A stretch of DNA of 64,000 nucleotides from Hirschia sp. (GTDB lineage Bacteria; Pseudomonadota; Alphaproteobacteria; Caulobacterales; Hyphomonadaceae). The position numbers and the translations under genes were made by a program. This document shows, one piece after another, positions 51,698 to 60,184 of the stretch; within the stretch, counting starts at the first letter, position 1, and the number at the start of each line of letters is the position of its first letter. The stretch is taken from positions 62,001-126,000 of the forward strand of contig PAQI01000002.1 in assembly GCA_002709235.1 (NCBI GenBank), given 5' to 3'. The notes beneath the pieces were generated by a model. It saw only the letters and a list, made by a program, of their open reading frames with translations. It made no database searches and had not been told where the DNA came from.

Positions 51698-53755
51698 TCA
51701 GGCTGACCGAACGTCCTTCAGGAAGGCGTTGACGGATGTCTGAAGTCGCTCCGATTCCGAAGAGAGGCTTCCGGAAGCATTGGCAACATTCTGAGCACAT
51801 TCACCTGTTTCAGACGTGGTGCGCGTCAGGTCCTGCACGCTTTCATTCACGGATGCTGCGCCGGTAGCAGCGTCCTGAGCGGAGCGGGAAATCTCGGACA
51901 CGGCCGCCTGCTGCTGTTCCATCGCGTTGGAGATGGAGCGTGAGATTTCGTCAATATTGTCGATCAGCACGGAGATCTTGTTCATGACATCCACAGCGCT
52001 TGTGGAGGCCTTCTGAATCGAGGTGATCTTCTGTGCAATCTGTTCGGTTGCACGACTTGTCTGACCGGAGAGTTCCTTCACCTCGGCAGCCACAACCGAG
52101 AAGCCACGGCCAGCTTCACCTGCACGTGCTGCTTCGATCGTCGCGTTCAGGGAGAGAAGGTTGGTCTGCTCGGCGATGTCGCTGATCATTTCGATGACGC
52201 TACCAATATTGGCGGCTTCCTCGTCCAGACCACGTACATTGTCCGAAGACAGCTTGACCTCATCAACCGCTTCGCGGGCAATATTGGTCGATTTGCGAAC
52301 CTGTTCGGAGATGTCCAGGATGGATGCTGTCAGCTCTTCAGCAGCGGACGCAACCGTGCTGACATTCTGTGAGGCATCCTCGGCGGAATTTGAAGCCGAA
52401 CCGGTCTGTTTGGCGGCATTGTCAGCGGAAGAACGCATGACTTCAGCTGTGTTCTGCAGCTCGGACGTTGCCAGGCTGAGATTGCGGAAGGTCTCATTCA
52501 TCTGGTTGTCGAACTGGGCGACGAGAGATTCGACGCGGATGGCGCGCTGGTTGCGTGCCTCGCTCTCGGCGGATTGTTCTTCTTCCAGGCGGATGCGGTC
52601 ACGACCATTCTGCTCGAAGACACGGAGGGTCTGGGCCATCTGGCCGATCTCATCCTTGCCTTCAGTGCCTTCCAGATCGACATCAAAGTCGTTCTCGGCG
52701 AGCTTGTTCATGGCGTTGTGAAGCTTGGTCAGGCGGCGCGAGATGCGGCGCTCGACATAATAATATCCGATTGCACCGGCACCGATCAGCGCTGATAGCG
52801 TGACGATGAGAAGCAGAACGGAAGTCCCGCGGGAGGCAGCGAGTGCGCTGGTCGAGTTTTCCTGGGCGTCGGCCTGCAACTCATTCTTCACAGTGAGAAC
52901 GGACTCTTGCAGGCTGAGAGCAGCTTCGCGGCCCTTGTCGGCCAGTTCAGCGGCACGAAGTCCATATTCGAGCGAGGCTGTGCGTAATTGCGGAATGGCG
53001 GTGTCGCCTTCAGCAAGCTCGGTGAGGCTGCTGCTGAATGTGCGCAGATTTGTCGTGGCGAACTCACCCAGAATTGCGACGTTCACCGACATCTCGTCGA
53101 CCTGGTCCAGCATCTTGTCCTGGATGGCGGCGATTTCTTCTTCAGTCGTTGCCAGGCTGGCTTCGGCGTAAAGCGAGTTCAACAGGTTTGCCGACACCGA
53201 GATGCGCAACAGGGTTTCAACGTCGCCGCTGTCATCAGTGTCGAGTTGGGATTCAACCTCATTGGCAACTGCGCTACGATATTGCTGGGCTTCGCGCAGC
53301 GATTTTTCCAACGCTGTTTCTGCGGCAATGCGCTGTTCCACCGTGGAATTCATGCCCTTGACGGCTTCATTCATCACTGAGGTAGCGGAGACAACATCCT
53401 GAAGTTCCTCGGAGCTCAGGGAGGTGTCGAGTTCCTGGATGTTGCTGTCGATATTTGTCAGCAATTCGACCAGGGAATCCATTCTGCGAAGGCGTTCGGA
53501 TTCCACGCTCACATCCGCAAAGCTGTTTGCTTCTGCGTTGAGGGCTCGGGCCGACTGCGCCATTTCGCCGGAAGCGGCGAGCAGGGGCAGGGTGGTATCA
53601 GCCGTCTCGCTGAGCGATTGGCTGGCCACATTGAGTGCGTAGATAGAAATGCCGGAGGCTCCGACAACCATTGCGCCCGCAACAGCAAAGGCACCAGGTA
53701 GCTGTACGCGGATAAGATCCGGGTCCAGATTAAATGTTTTCTTCATAGAAACCAT
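51698..53755 (-). CDS. Methyl-accepting chemotaxis protein with HAMP domain
   Basis: The 685-residue receptor starts at ATG 53755 (GGAGG 8 nt upstream). TM1 spans about 20-42 and is followed by a long helical periplasmic sensor (about 45-305). TM2 (about 310-333) and a HAMP domain (LTKLHNAMNKLAENDFDVDL onward) lead to the signalling hairpin, with tip [20 protein letters not shown]. It ends without a CheR-binding pentapeptide. The sensor is an uncharacterised helical type; the ligand is unknown. No che genes are in the window. Confidence 0.94.
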   Translation of the reverse strand: MVSMKKTFNLDPDLIRVQLPGAFAVAGAMVVGASGISIYALNVASQSLSETADTTLPLLAASGEMAQSARALNAEANSFADVSVESERLRRMDSLVELLTNIDSNIQELDTSLSSEELQDVVSATSVMNEAVKGMNSTVEQRIAAETALEKSLREAQQYRSAVANEVESQLDTDDSGDVETLLRISVSANLLNSLYAEASLATTEEEIAAIQDKMLDQVDEMSVNVAILGEFATTNLRTFSSSLTELAEGDTAIPQLRTASLEYGLRAAELADKGREAALSLQESVLTVKNELQADAQENSTSALAASRGTSVLLLIVTLSALIGAGAIGYYYVERRISRRLTKLHNAMNKLAENDFDVDLEGTEGKDEIGQMAQTLRVFEQNGRDRIRLEEEQSAESEARNQRAIRVESLVAQFDNQMNETFRNLSLATSELQNTAEVMRSSADNAAKQTGSASNSAEDASQNVSTVASAAEELTASILDISEQVRKSTNIAREAVDEVKLSSDNVRGLDEEAANIGSVIEMISDIAEQTNLLSLNATIEAARAGEAGRGFSVVAAEVKELSGQTSRATEQIAQKITSIQKASTSAVDVMNKISVLIDNIDEISRSISNAMEQQQAAVSEISRSAQDAATGAASVNESVQDLTRTTSETGECAQNVANASGSLSSESERLQTSVNAFLKDVRSA

Positions 53756-53847
53756 ATTCGAAGCCTCCCTCAACACTTCGATCGCGTCAATTTACCCTTA
53801 TTGTCACCAATAAAAGTACAAAACAGTATTAAAGATCGGTGGTTAGA

Positions 53848-54165
53848 TCAGAGTTGGAATGCGATCGTAACTTCGATTTCACCAGGGTTACCTTTTTCAA
53901 AGGTCCACTTTTCGAGTGCCTTTACAGCGGCCTTGTCGAACACGCCTGGCATGGATTCACCCACAACGCGGATGTTCTCGACTTTACCGGCGTCATTGAC
54001 TTCGAAAGCCATTGTGACATCGCCTTCAAGGTCACGGCGTTCTGCACCGCGAGGATATTCTGGGGCAACCTGTTCAACTAGAACCGGTTCGGCCGCCGCA
54101 GGGGAAACACCATATGCCCACATCGCGACTGCCAGCGTTGAGAAAGATAACATTTTCTTAAGCAT
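53848..54165 (-). CDS. Exported stand-alone TonB C-terminal domain protein
   Basis: The 105-residue protein has a signal peptide (about 1-24, ending AAA) and only a TonB C-terminal domain: PVLVEQVAPEYPRGAERRDLEGDV, then MAFEVNDAGKVENIRVVGE and ALEKWTFEKG (YPRGAERRDLEG and VKALEKWTFEKG are the key short blocks). It lacks the membrane helix and Pro-rich spacer of TonB, so it cannot transduce energy alone. It may bind TonB-box proteins or peptidoglycan in the periplasm. It is on the same strand as the chemoreceptor, 93 nt upstream. Confidence 0.85.
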   Translation of the reverse strand: MLKKMLSFSTLAVAMWAYGVSPAAAEPVLVEQVAPEYPRGAERRDLEGDVTMAFEVNDAGKVENIRVVGESMPGVFDKAAVKALEKWTFEKGNPGEIEVTIAFQL

Positions 54166-54452
54166 GGTAACTGTCTGCCTTTCACAGCTGATCTATTGTA
54201 ATGGCCGGATAAAGTAAGTAAAATCATCCGCCACATTAGTTATTTAATGCCGGAATTATAAATTTTAGTTTAACCACGTTGGCGATGAATACTAAAAATG
54301 CAGAAGATCGCCGATTTAGAACTTAAATATACTATAAAAAAATTATTAACGGATAATATTGCCAAACCTTGACGTAAGCGGAATGTTTGGATTGAAAGTA
54401 TTCGAATTAAGGTGTTCACTGCAAAAAGCAGGATCAACCAGTATTTGTGGAA

Positions 54453-55562
54453 TCAGGCGGCGTTTGATTGGGGCTTGGACACGGAGCTGTTGCGCACCTT
54501 CCAGAACCGCACAGCGCGCTGGGCAGCGGTGGATGAGACCTGATCATACATAGCAGCAAACTTGTTGGCCTGAGCCACACCATTCTCGCCACCGACAATG
54601 ATAACCGCAATAGATGCGAACAGGGGCTTTTCCAGCTTTGCTGCACGGCAAAGAATTGCCAGCGCATCGACATCCTTTTGGGTGATAAGACGTAGTACGA
54701 CATTGAATGGCATATCGGCTATGTAGGACAGGGCGCACATGAAGCGCGTGCGCTGATTGTCACGCAGAAGCTGAACAAGCATGGGAGGCTGAAGTTTCTT
54801 GGCTTCAACCATCTGTCTGAGCCAGCTGCGGGCATCATCCATATCGTCTGGCTGGCCGCCGAAAACAGCATCCAGTCTGTTACGGGACTTTTTCAGGGCT
54901 TCTGACAGCTCAGCTTCAGAGACGCTCTCGAAGCGTGTCATCACGTGCTGACGCAATTGTTTCTCGACGACATTATACATGTCGTTGAGCAGGTCGAGCG
55001 GCACGGTCTGGCGCTTGACCAAAGGCGCGTGCAGGGCAGGTGAAGACTTCGCACGCTCGGTTATTGTTTCATATGATTTGCGGTTGATCTTTGCCGTTGA
55101 GTTTTCCAGCAAGGAGACCAGCACAGGGTCTTCGCCCTTGTGTACAAGCGCTTCAGAAACAACTTCACCGAGGCCCTGGCGTTTTGAAACGGCCATAAGG
55201 TGAGACTGGGGCTTGGTGTTGACGATCTCGACCAGGTCTTCATCGGTCAACGCACCTGCATGTCTCAGGACGGGTCTTGCGACAGCGATCGTGTCGGTCG
55301 CGAGGCGGCGCGCGGTACGGCGCAGTGGTGATTTCGACTTTGCGACCCGTCCCGCCAGATTCTTGCGGACTTCCTCGGTCATGTCATTGGCAACAGCGAC
55401 GATAATCTCATCGAACATGGCACATTCGGTTTCTGACCGGTCCGTCTTGTTATCTTCGAAAAAGATATCTGTAACTTCGCGAAGAAGATCGCGTCGTTTC
55501 TCGCTGGACGTTTCCTTGGCCAGCTCCATCAATTTTGCGAATTTAGACGTATCAGCAGACAT
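54453..55562 (-). CDS. DUF2336 family protein
   Basis: The 369-residue soluble protein starts at ATG 55562. It matches the alphaproteobacterial DUF2336 pattern: N-terminal helices with RRDLLREVTDIFFED, AVANDMTEEVRKNLAGRVAKS, HEAT-like helices (VARPVLRHAGALTDEDLVEI) and a C-terminal AKLEKPLFASIAVIIVGGENG. The family has no assigned biochemical function; helical repeat scaffolds are likely. It lies in an otherwise AT-rich neighbourhood (54180-54440 is AT-rich). Confidence 0.85.
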   Translation of the reverse strand: MSADTSKFAKLMELAKETSSEKRRDLLREVTDIFFEDNKTDRSETECAMFDEIIVAVANDMTEEVRKNLAGRVAKSKSPLRRTARRLATDTIAVARPVLRHAGALTDEDLVEIVNTKPQSHLMAVSKRQGLGEVVSEALVHKGEDPVLVSLLENSTAKINRKSYETITERAKSSPALHAPLVKRQTVPLDLLNDMYNVVEKQLRQHVMTRFESVSEAELSEALKKSRNRLDAVFGGQPDDMDDARSWLRQMVEAKKLQPPMLVQLLRDNQRTRFMCALSYIADMPFNVVLRLITQKDVDALAILCRAAKLEKPLFASIAVIIVGGENGVAQANKFAAMYDQVSSTAAQRAVRFWKVRNSSVSKPQSNAA

Positions 55563-55664
55563 AAATGGCCCCAATCCCTTAAAGCACAGTCCTGCATGGT
55601 ACGGAGTATTCCTTAATGGAATATGGCTTGGTGATCAGAAATACTGCGACAGTCTTGTCCGGGG

Positions 55665-56108
55665 TCAGATGCGGTAGAACAATCCCAGCTTGAGACTCTC
55701 TGCAATCCGCTGTGCTTTTTCCATGAACAGTTCAATTGCTGCGTCAGATGGCGCAATGTCCCGGAGAGTGAATTCGAACAGCGCAAGCCAGCGATCAAAA
55801 TGTGCCTCGCGGATCATATCCACCTGTTTGTGGACCAGCATTGGTTTTCCCGAATAGATACCGGCATTCAAAATGACCGATGCCCAGAAACGCTTCATGG
55901 TCATCATATGCCTGGGCCAGTCTTCCGGCTTGATGCGCGAAGCAAAAATCGGCGCTAGTACCTCATCGGCCCGTATACGCTCATAAAAGCGATCAACGAG
56001 CCTGGAAATGAATGCAGGGTTCACCCCGACAGCATGAGCATCGGCGACGGCCTGTTCACGCGCCTGTTTGATGCGTGCTGCCGGGCCGGTGTCTTCTGAG
56101 TTGTCCAT
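55665..56108 (-). CDS. Group III truncated haemoglobin-like protein
   Basis: The 147-residue protein has the group III truncated globin pattern: LVDRFYERIRADEVLAPIF (B helix and CD), WPRHMMTMKRFWASVIL (E helix), the proximal His in KPMLVHKQ, then FDRWLALFEFT (G helix). Group III globins bind O2 or NO and are common in Proteobacteria. ATG 56108 is chosen; a TTG at 56114 would add two residues. Its 5' end lies 50 nt from the uup-like gene on the same strand. Confidence 0.9.
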   Translation of the reverse strand: MDNSEDTGPAARIKQAREQAVADAHAVGVNPAFISRLVDRFYERIRADEVLAPIFASRIKPEDWPRHMMTMKRFWASVILNAGIYSGKPMLVHKQVDMIREAHFDRWLALFEFTLRDIAPSDAAIELFMEKAQRIAESLKLGLFYRI

Positions 56109-56164
56109 GTTCAAATACCCAACTCTAAAGAAGGCTTGCGGCAGGTGGGTTTCGCCGCATTGCC

Positions 56165-57991
56165 TCAGTCACCATTGATGGAGAGCTGTTCTTTCTTTTC
56201 TTCCAGTTCAAGCCATTCTTCTTCATAGCCTTCAAGTTCCAGCCGTGCTGCATCCAGACGCGCAGCTTTCTTGTTGAAGGTCGCATTGTCTTTTTCAAAC
56301 AATGCAGGGTCCGCGAGTTCAGTTTCCAGCGCCCTGATCTCGGCTTCGCGTTCAGGCACCAGACGTTCGATTTCCTGGCTGCGATGCTGGTCCTTGAAGG
56401 TGAGCTTGGTCTTTGTCTTCTGGTTGCGTTGTGATGATGTCGTGCTGGTCTTTGCAGTCCCGTTACGGTCTGGCGCATTTTTCTGTTTCTGTCTGAGATA
56501 ATCAGAATATCCACCCGGGGTTTCCAGCCATTGGCCATTACCCTCAGGGGTGAGGATAGAGGTCACCACGCCATCAACAAATGCACGATCGTGGGAGACC
56601 AGAATGAGCGTGCCGTCATAATCAGCGAGCATTTCCTCAAGCAGGTCCAGTGTTTCGATATCGAGATCGTTTGTCGGTTCGTCCAGTACCAGCAAGTTGG
56701 AGGGGTGGGCGAGGGCAAGCGCAAGCATCAGACGGTTGCGTTCGCCACCTGACAGGGCATGAACAGGCTGGCGCAATTGTTCCGGCTTGAACATGAAGTC
56801 CTTGGCATAGGCGGCAACATGTTTCGGATGCCCGCGCACCATGATCTGGTCACCGCCGGAGGGGGCCATGTTCTCCCACAGCGTTTCATCGGAGCGCAGC
56901 GTGTCACGCGTCTGGTCCAGATATGCGATGGAGAGGTTCTTGGCGCTGCGAATGGTGCCAAAGTCAGGTTCGATCTCTCCCAGCAGGAGCTTCAGCAGGG
57001 TGGATTTCCCGGTACCATTCGCGCCGATCAGGCCGATACGGTCACGGCGCATGATCTTCAAGGAGAAATCTTCGCAGATCGTCAATTTGCCATTGGGGCC
57101 GTCGAAATGCTTGGAAATGTTCTTTGCCTCGAACACAAGCTTGGATGACGCCTGGCCTTCATCGGCCGTCAGGTTTGATCCTGCAGATGCCGCGAGTGCC
57201 TGTCCGCGCAGTTCGCGGGCTGTGGCGCGCATTTCGTGTACACGTGAGAGCCGGCCCTGATTGCGTTTGCGTCGGCCAGTGACACCGCGCGCCATCCAGC
57301 GTGCTTCAGCTTTCAGCTGTGTGTCCAGCTTTTCGCGCGCGCGAGTTTCCTCTTCCTCGACCTGTTCGGCCCATTCATCGAAATGGGCATAGCCGCGATC
57401 CAGCTTGCGCACCTGACCTAGGCGCAACCAGGCTATTGCCGTGGTGACATTATCCATGAAACGGCGGTCGTGACTGACCAGCAGGATTGCCCCACGAAAG
57501 CTGTTGAGGCGCTCTTCAAGCATCTCGATGGCGTCGATATCGAGATGGTTGGTGGGCTCATCAAGCATCAGGATGTCCGGGTCGGTTGCGAACGCCCGAG
57601 CGAGCGCCAGTCGGCGCGCCTGTCCGCCGGACATGTTGGCCGGATTGGCTTCCGGATCGACCCCAAAGGCACCCAGTTCGGCTTCGGCGCGGTATTGTTC
57701 GAATTCGTCAAGGTCTGTACAGGCGAATTCAAGCGCAGTTTTGAAGCCGGAAAAGTCCGGTTCCTGCTTGAGATATTGCAGGGTTGCGCCAGGTTGGCGC
57801 CAATAGTCGCCGCTGTCAGCTTCCAGCTCACCTGCGAGGATCCGCATCAGGGTGGATTTGCCAGCGCCATTGCGCCCCACAAGCGCAGTGCGTTCGCCTG
57901 GATAAAGCGAAATATCCACGCTGGTGAACAAGGGGGCACCGCCCAGCGTCAGCTGAACATTGCGAAGGGTCGTGATAGGGGTATTTGCCAT
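56165..57991 (-). CDS. ABC-F ATPase, Uup-like
   Basis: The 608-residue protein has two ABC modules and no membrane helices. Walker A GRNGAGKST and GANGTGKST, signatures MSGGQARRLALARA and ALSGGERNRLMLALA, and Walker B MLDEPTNHLD and VLDEPTNDLD are seen. The C-terminal extension is coiled coil (EIERLVPEREAEIRALETELADP onward) as in Uup, which binds DNA or ribosomes. ABC-F proteins act on ribosomes or in DNA-related quality control. Not a transporter. Confidence 0.93.
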   Translation of the reverse strand: MANTPITTLRNVQLTLGGAPLFTSVDISLYPGERTALVGRNGAGKSTLMRILAGELEADSGDYWRQPGATLQYLKQEPDFSGFKTALEFACTDLDEFEQYRAEAELGAFGVDPEANPANMSGGQARRLALARAFATDPDILMLDEPTNHLDIDAIEMLEERLNSFRGAILLVSHDRRFMDNVTTAIAWLRLGQVRKLDRGYAHFDEWAEQVEEEETRAREKLDTQLKAEARWMARGVTGRRKRNQGRLSRVHEMRATARELRGQALAASAGSNLTADEGQASSKLVFEAKNISKHFDGPNGKLTICEDFSLKIMRRDRIGLIGANGTGKSTLLKLLLGEIEPDFGTIRSAKNLSIAYLDQTRDTLRSDETLWENMAPSGGDQIMVRGHPKHVAAYAKDFMFKPEQLRQPVHALSGGERNRLMLALALAHPSNLLVLDEPTNDLDIETLDLLEEMLADYDGTLILVSHDRAFVDGVVTSILTPEGNGQWLETPGGYSDYLRQKQKNAPDRNGTAKTSTTSSQRNQKTKTKLTFKDQHRSQEIERLVPEREAEIRALETELADPALFEKDNATFNKKAARLDAARLELEGYEEEWLELEEKKEQLSINGD

Positions 57992-58069
57992 GGTCCGGAT
58001 ATAGACTGGCGATCAACGGACTGAAAGGGCGATTATGCGCGCGGGCTGAATTAGATCGACATCCAGTGA

Positions 58070-60040
58070 TCAGGCACTGAGCCAGGCAATGTCATCATCG
58101 CTATTGTGTGATTGCACGAACTTGAGCGCTTCTTCCTCATCCAGAGGTTTGGAGAAGAAATAGCCCTGGATTTCTGTCAGGCCCATGCGGTGGACGAGAT
58201 CCATCTGGCGCGAGGTTTCAACGCCTTCGACAATGCAGCCTATACCGATATTGCGGCACAGGATTGCAATGGTTTCGACAATCTTCCGTGTGGCGAGATT
58301 GTTGTCGATACCCTGAACGAAGCTGCGGTCGACCTTGATGCGGTCAAGCGGCAGTTTCTGAACATAGGAAAGACTGGAAAATCCGGTGCCGAAATCATCC
58401 AGCGCGATCCGGGCACCCGTGCTTCGAATCAGGTTCAGAGCTTCGATCACACGGTCGAAATCACGCATCACAGCACTTTCAGTGATCTCGAATATGATAC
58501 GTGAAGGCGAAAATCCCGAGCGGTCCACACGGCGAAGTATATCGCGCACAGAGGCGCTGGAAGACAAGTTGACCGCTGAAAGGTTGAAGGAGAGACAAAC
58601 ATCAGCGGGCCAGTGCATAGCCGCAGCCAATGCCTTGTCCAGCAGGACGCCGGACATGTTTGCGATCAGGCCAGCCTGTTCAGCGGAGCGGATGAACGCT
58701 TCGGCAGAAACATTTCCAAGAGTCGGGCTTTGCCATCTGGCAAGTGCCTCGAAAGCCATGACCTTGTCGCGGCGTGTATCCATGATTGGCTGGAAGACCA
58801 TATAGAGTTCGTTTTCCAGATTGGCTTCACGCAGGCGCTGTTCGAGCGTCGCATATTCACGGATGGCCTTCTCATGATCTTCAGAAAAGAAGATCGGTTC
58901 ACCTTTCGAGTGTTGCTTGGAATAGCACAGAGCATAATCCGCGCGATCAAACAGCTGGCCTCTGGAGCGTCCGGATTCGGGATAGCGGGCAATGCCGATC
59001 GTACCAGCGATATTCGCGACACCTTCCTTGAGCCTGAAAGGCTGGCGCAATGTCTCTGACAGCTCGCGGCATAGCGCAAGCACTTCATCATCCGTACCGG
59101 GATCGGTCAGAAGGATACCAAATTCATCACCACCAAGGCGGGAGAGCAGGCCACTGTCGCCGAGACGTGACTGCAGACGCTCTGACACCGCCTGAAGCAG
59201 GGCGTCTCCTGCGGGGTGCCCGAAGACATCATTGACAGGTTTGAAACCGTCCAGATCCAGCAGGATAACCACCAATTGGCTGTCGGTCTCTGTTGCTTCG
59301 CAGATGTACTGATCAAGTGCATGATAAAAGGAACGTCTGTTGGGCAATCCCGTGAGGGCATCCGTGTTTGCAAGTTTCAGATTGTCATGGTTGAGGCGTT
59401 GCAGCTTTTCCTTCTGTTCCCCGTGCAGGGTCTGTTGGGCAATGAGTGCTGCAAAGTCATTATTGACCCCGCGTATGATGAACACAGCCAGCGCACCCAC
59501 GACCAGCATATTGATCGCCACGGCGATATGAACGGGCTGGTTGAAATAGAGTGCGAGGAAGATTGCGGTTGGTGGGATGGTGGACATCATCATGATGATT
59601 GCGGCCTGGCGCAGATGGATCAGGCAGAAAGCTGTTCCGAAGGCAGTGACGCCAGCGAAGAACATGACCTGACCCTGCATCAGGCCGGTGCTGTAATTCA
59701 GCAGGGAAAACTCCCACAGCATGAACATGGCCGAGATCGGACCGGACATGAACACCGTGATCTGGAGCTGTTTGCGGATTTCTTCGTCTGAAAAATATGT
59801 GTTGCGGTGCTTGTGAAATTTCACGCTGCGGAGGAACGTTATCACCGTGAAAAAAATCGGCAGGGTCAGCGTCAGCCAGCGCGGGGCGACGCTCCAGTGG
59901 GTCCATGCCAGCGCGATCATGTTGACCGATACCATCGCATACATCAGCGGGATCATGTTTCCCAGCGACGTGAAGATGGCGCGGTTAAGCTCGGGCTGAT
60001 CCTCCCTCACTTTCATGAACTGATAAATGCGATTCCACAC
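58070..60040 (-). CDS. Membrane GGDEF-EAL cyclic-di-GMP enzyme
   Basis: The 656-residue protein has about six N-terminal membrane helices (about 25-190), then GGDEF (303-307) and an EAL domain (motif EAL 431-433). The EAL catalytic motifs NLSAVNLSS, FEITESAVM, DDFGTGFSSLSYV, KVDRSFV and EGVET are intact, so phosphodiesterase activity is likely. No canonical RxxD inhibitory site precedes GGDEF. It may therefore make and degrade c-di-GMP or have one dominant activity. Start is GTG at 60040 with GAGGA upstream. The membrane domain is of an uncharacterised type. Confidence 0.92.
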   Translation of the reverse strand: MWNRIYQFMKVREDQPELNRAIFTSLGNMIPLMYAMVSVNMIALAWTHWSVAPRWLTLTLPIFFTVITFLRSVKFHKHRNTYFSDEEIRKQLQITVFMSGPISAMFMLWEFSLLNYSTGLMQGQVMFFAGVTAFGTAFCLIHLRQAAIIMMMSTIPPTAIFLALYFNQPVHIAVAINMLVVGALAVFIIRGVNNDFAALIAQQTLHGEQKEKLQRLNHDNLKLANTDALTGLPNRRSFYHALDQYICEATETDSQLVVILLDLDGFKPVNDVFGHPAGDALLQAVSERLQSRLGDSGLLSRLGGDEFGILLTDPGTDDEVLALCRELSETLRQPFRLKEGVANIAGTIGIARYPESGRSRGQLFDRADYALCYSKQHSKGEPIFFSEDHEKAIREYATLEQRLREANLENELYMVFQPIMDTRRDKVMAFEALARWQSPTLGNVSAEAFIRSAEQAGLIANMSGVLLDKALAAAMHWPADVCLSFNLSAVNLSSSASVRDILRRVDRSGFSPSRIIFEITESAVMRDFDRVIEALNLIRSTGARIALDDFGTGFSSLSYVQKLPLDRIKVDRSFVQGIDNNLATRKIVETIAILCRNIGIGCIVEGVETSRQMDLVHRMGLTEIQGYFFSKPLDEEEALKFVQSHNSDDDIAWLSA

Positions 60041-60184
60041 GGAGGGATTCCTCTGTTCGAAAAGGCATTTGTGTCACAACAACCTTAAATTACATTCGAG
60101 TTGTTATTGGGAAAAAAGCAACGGCCGTTAAGGCATGCTTCAATTTTGTAAAGATCTGGAAAGTGGCGGATATCAGCTGTCGGA

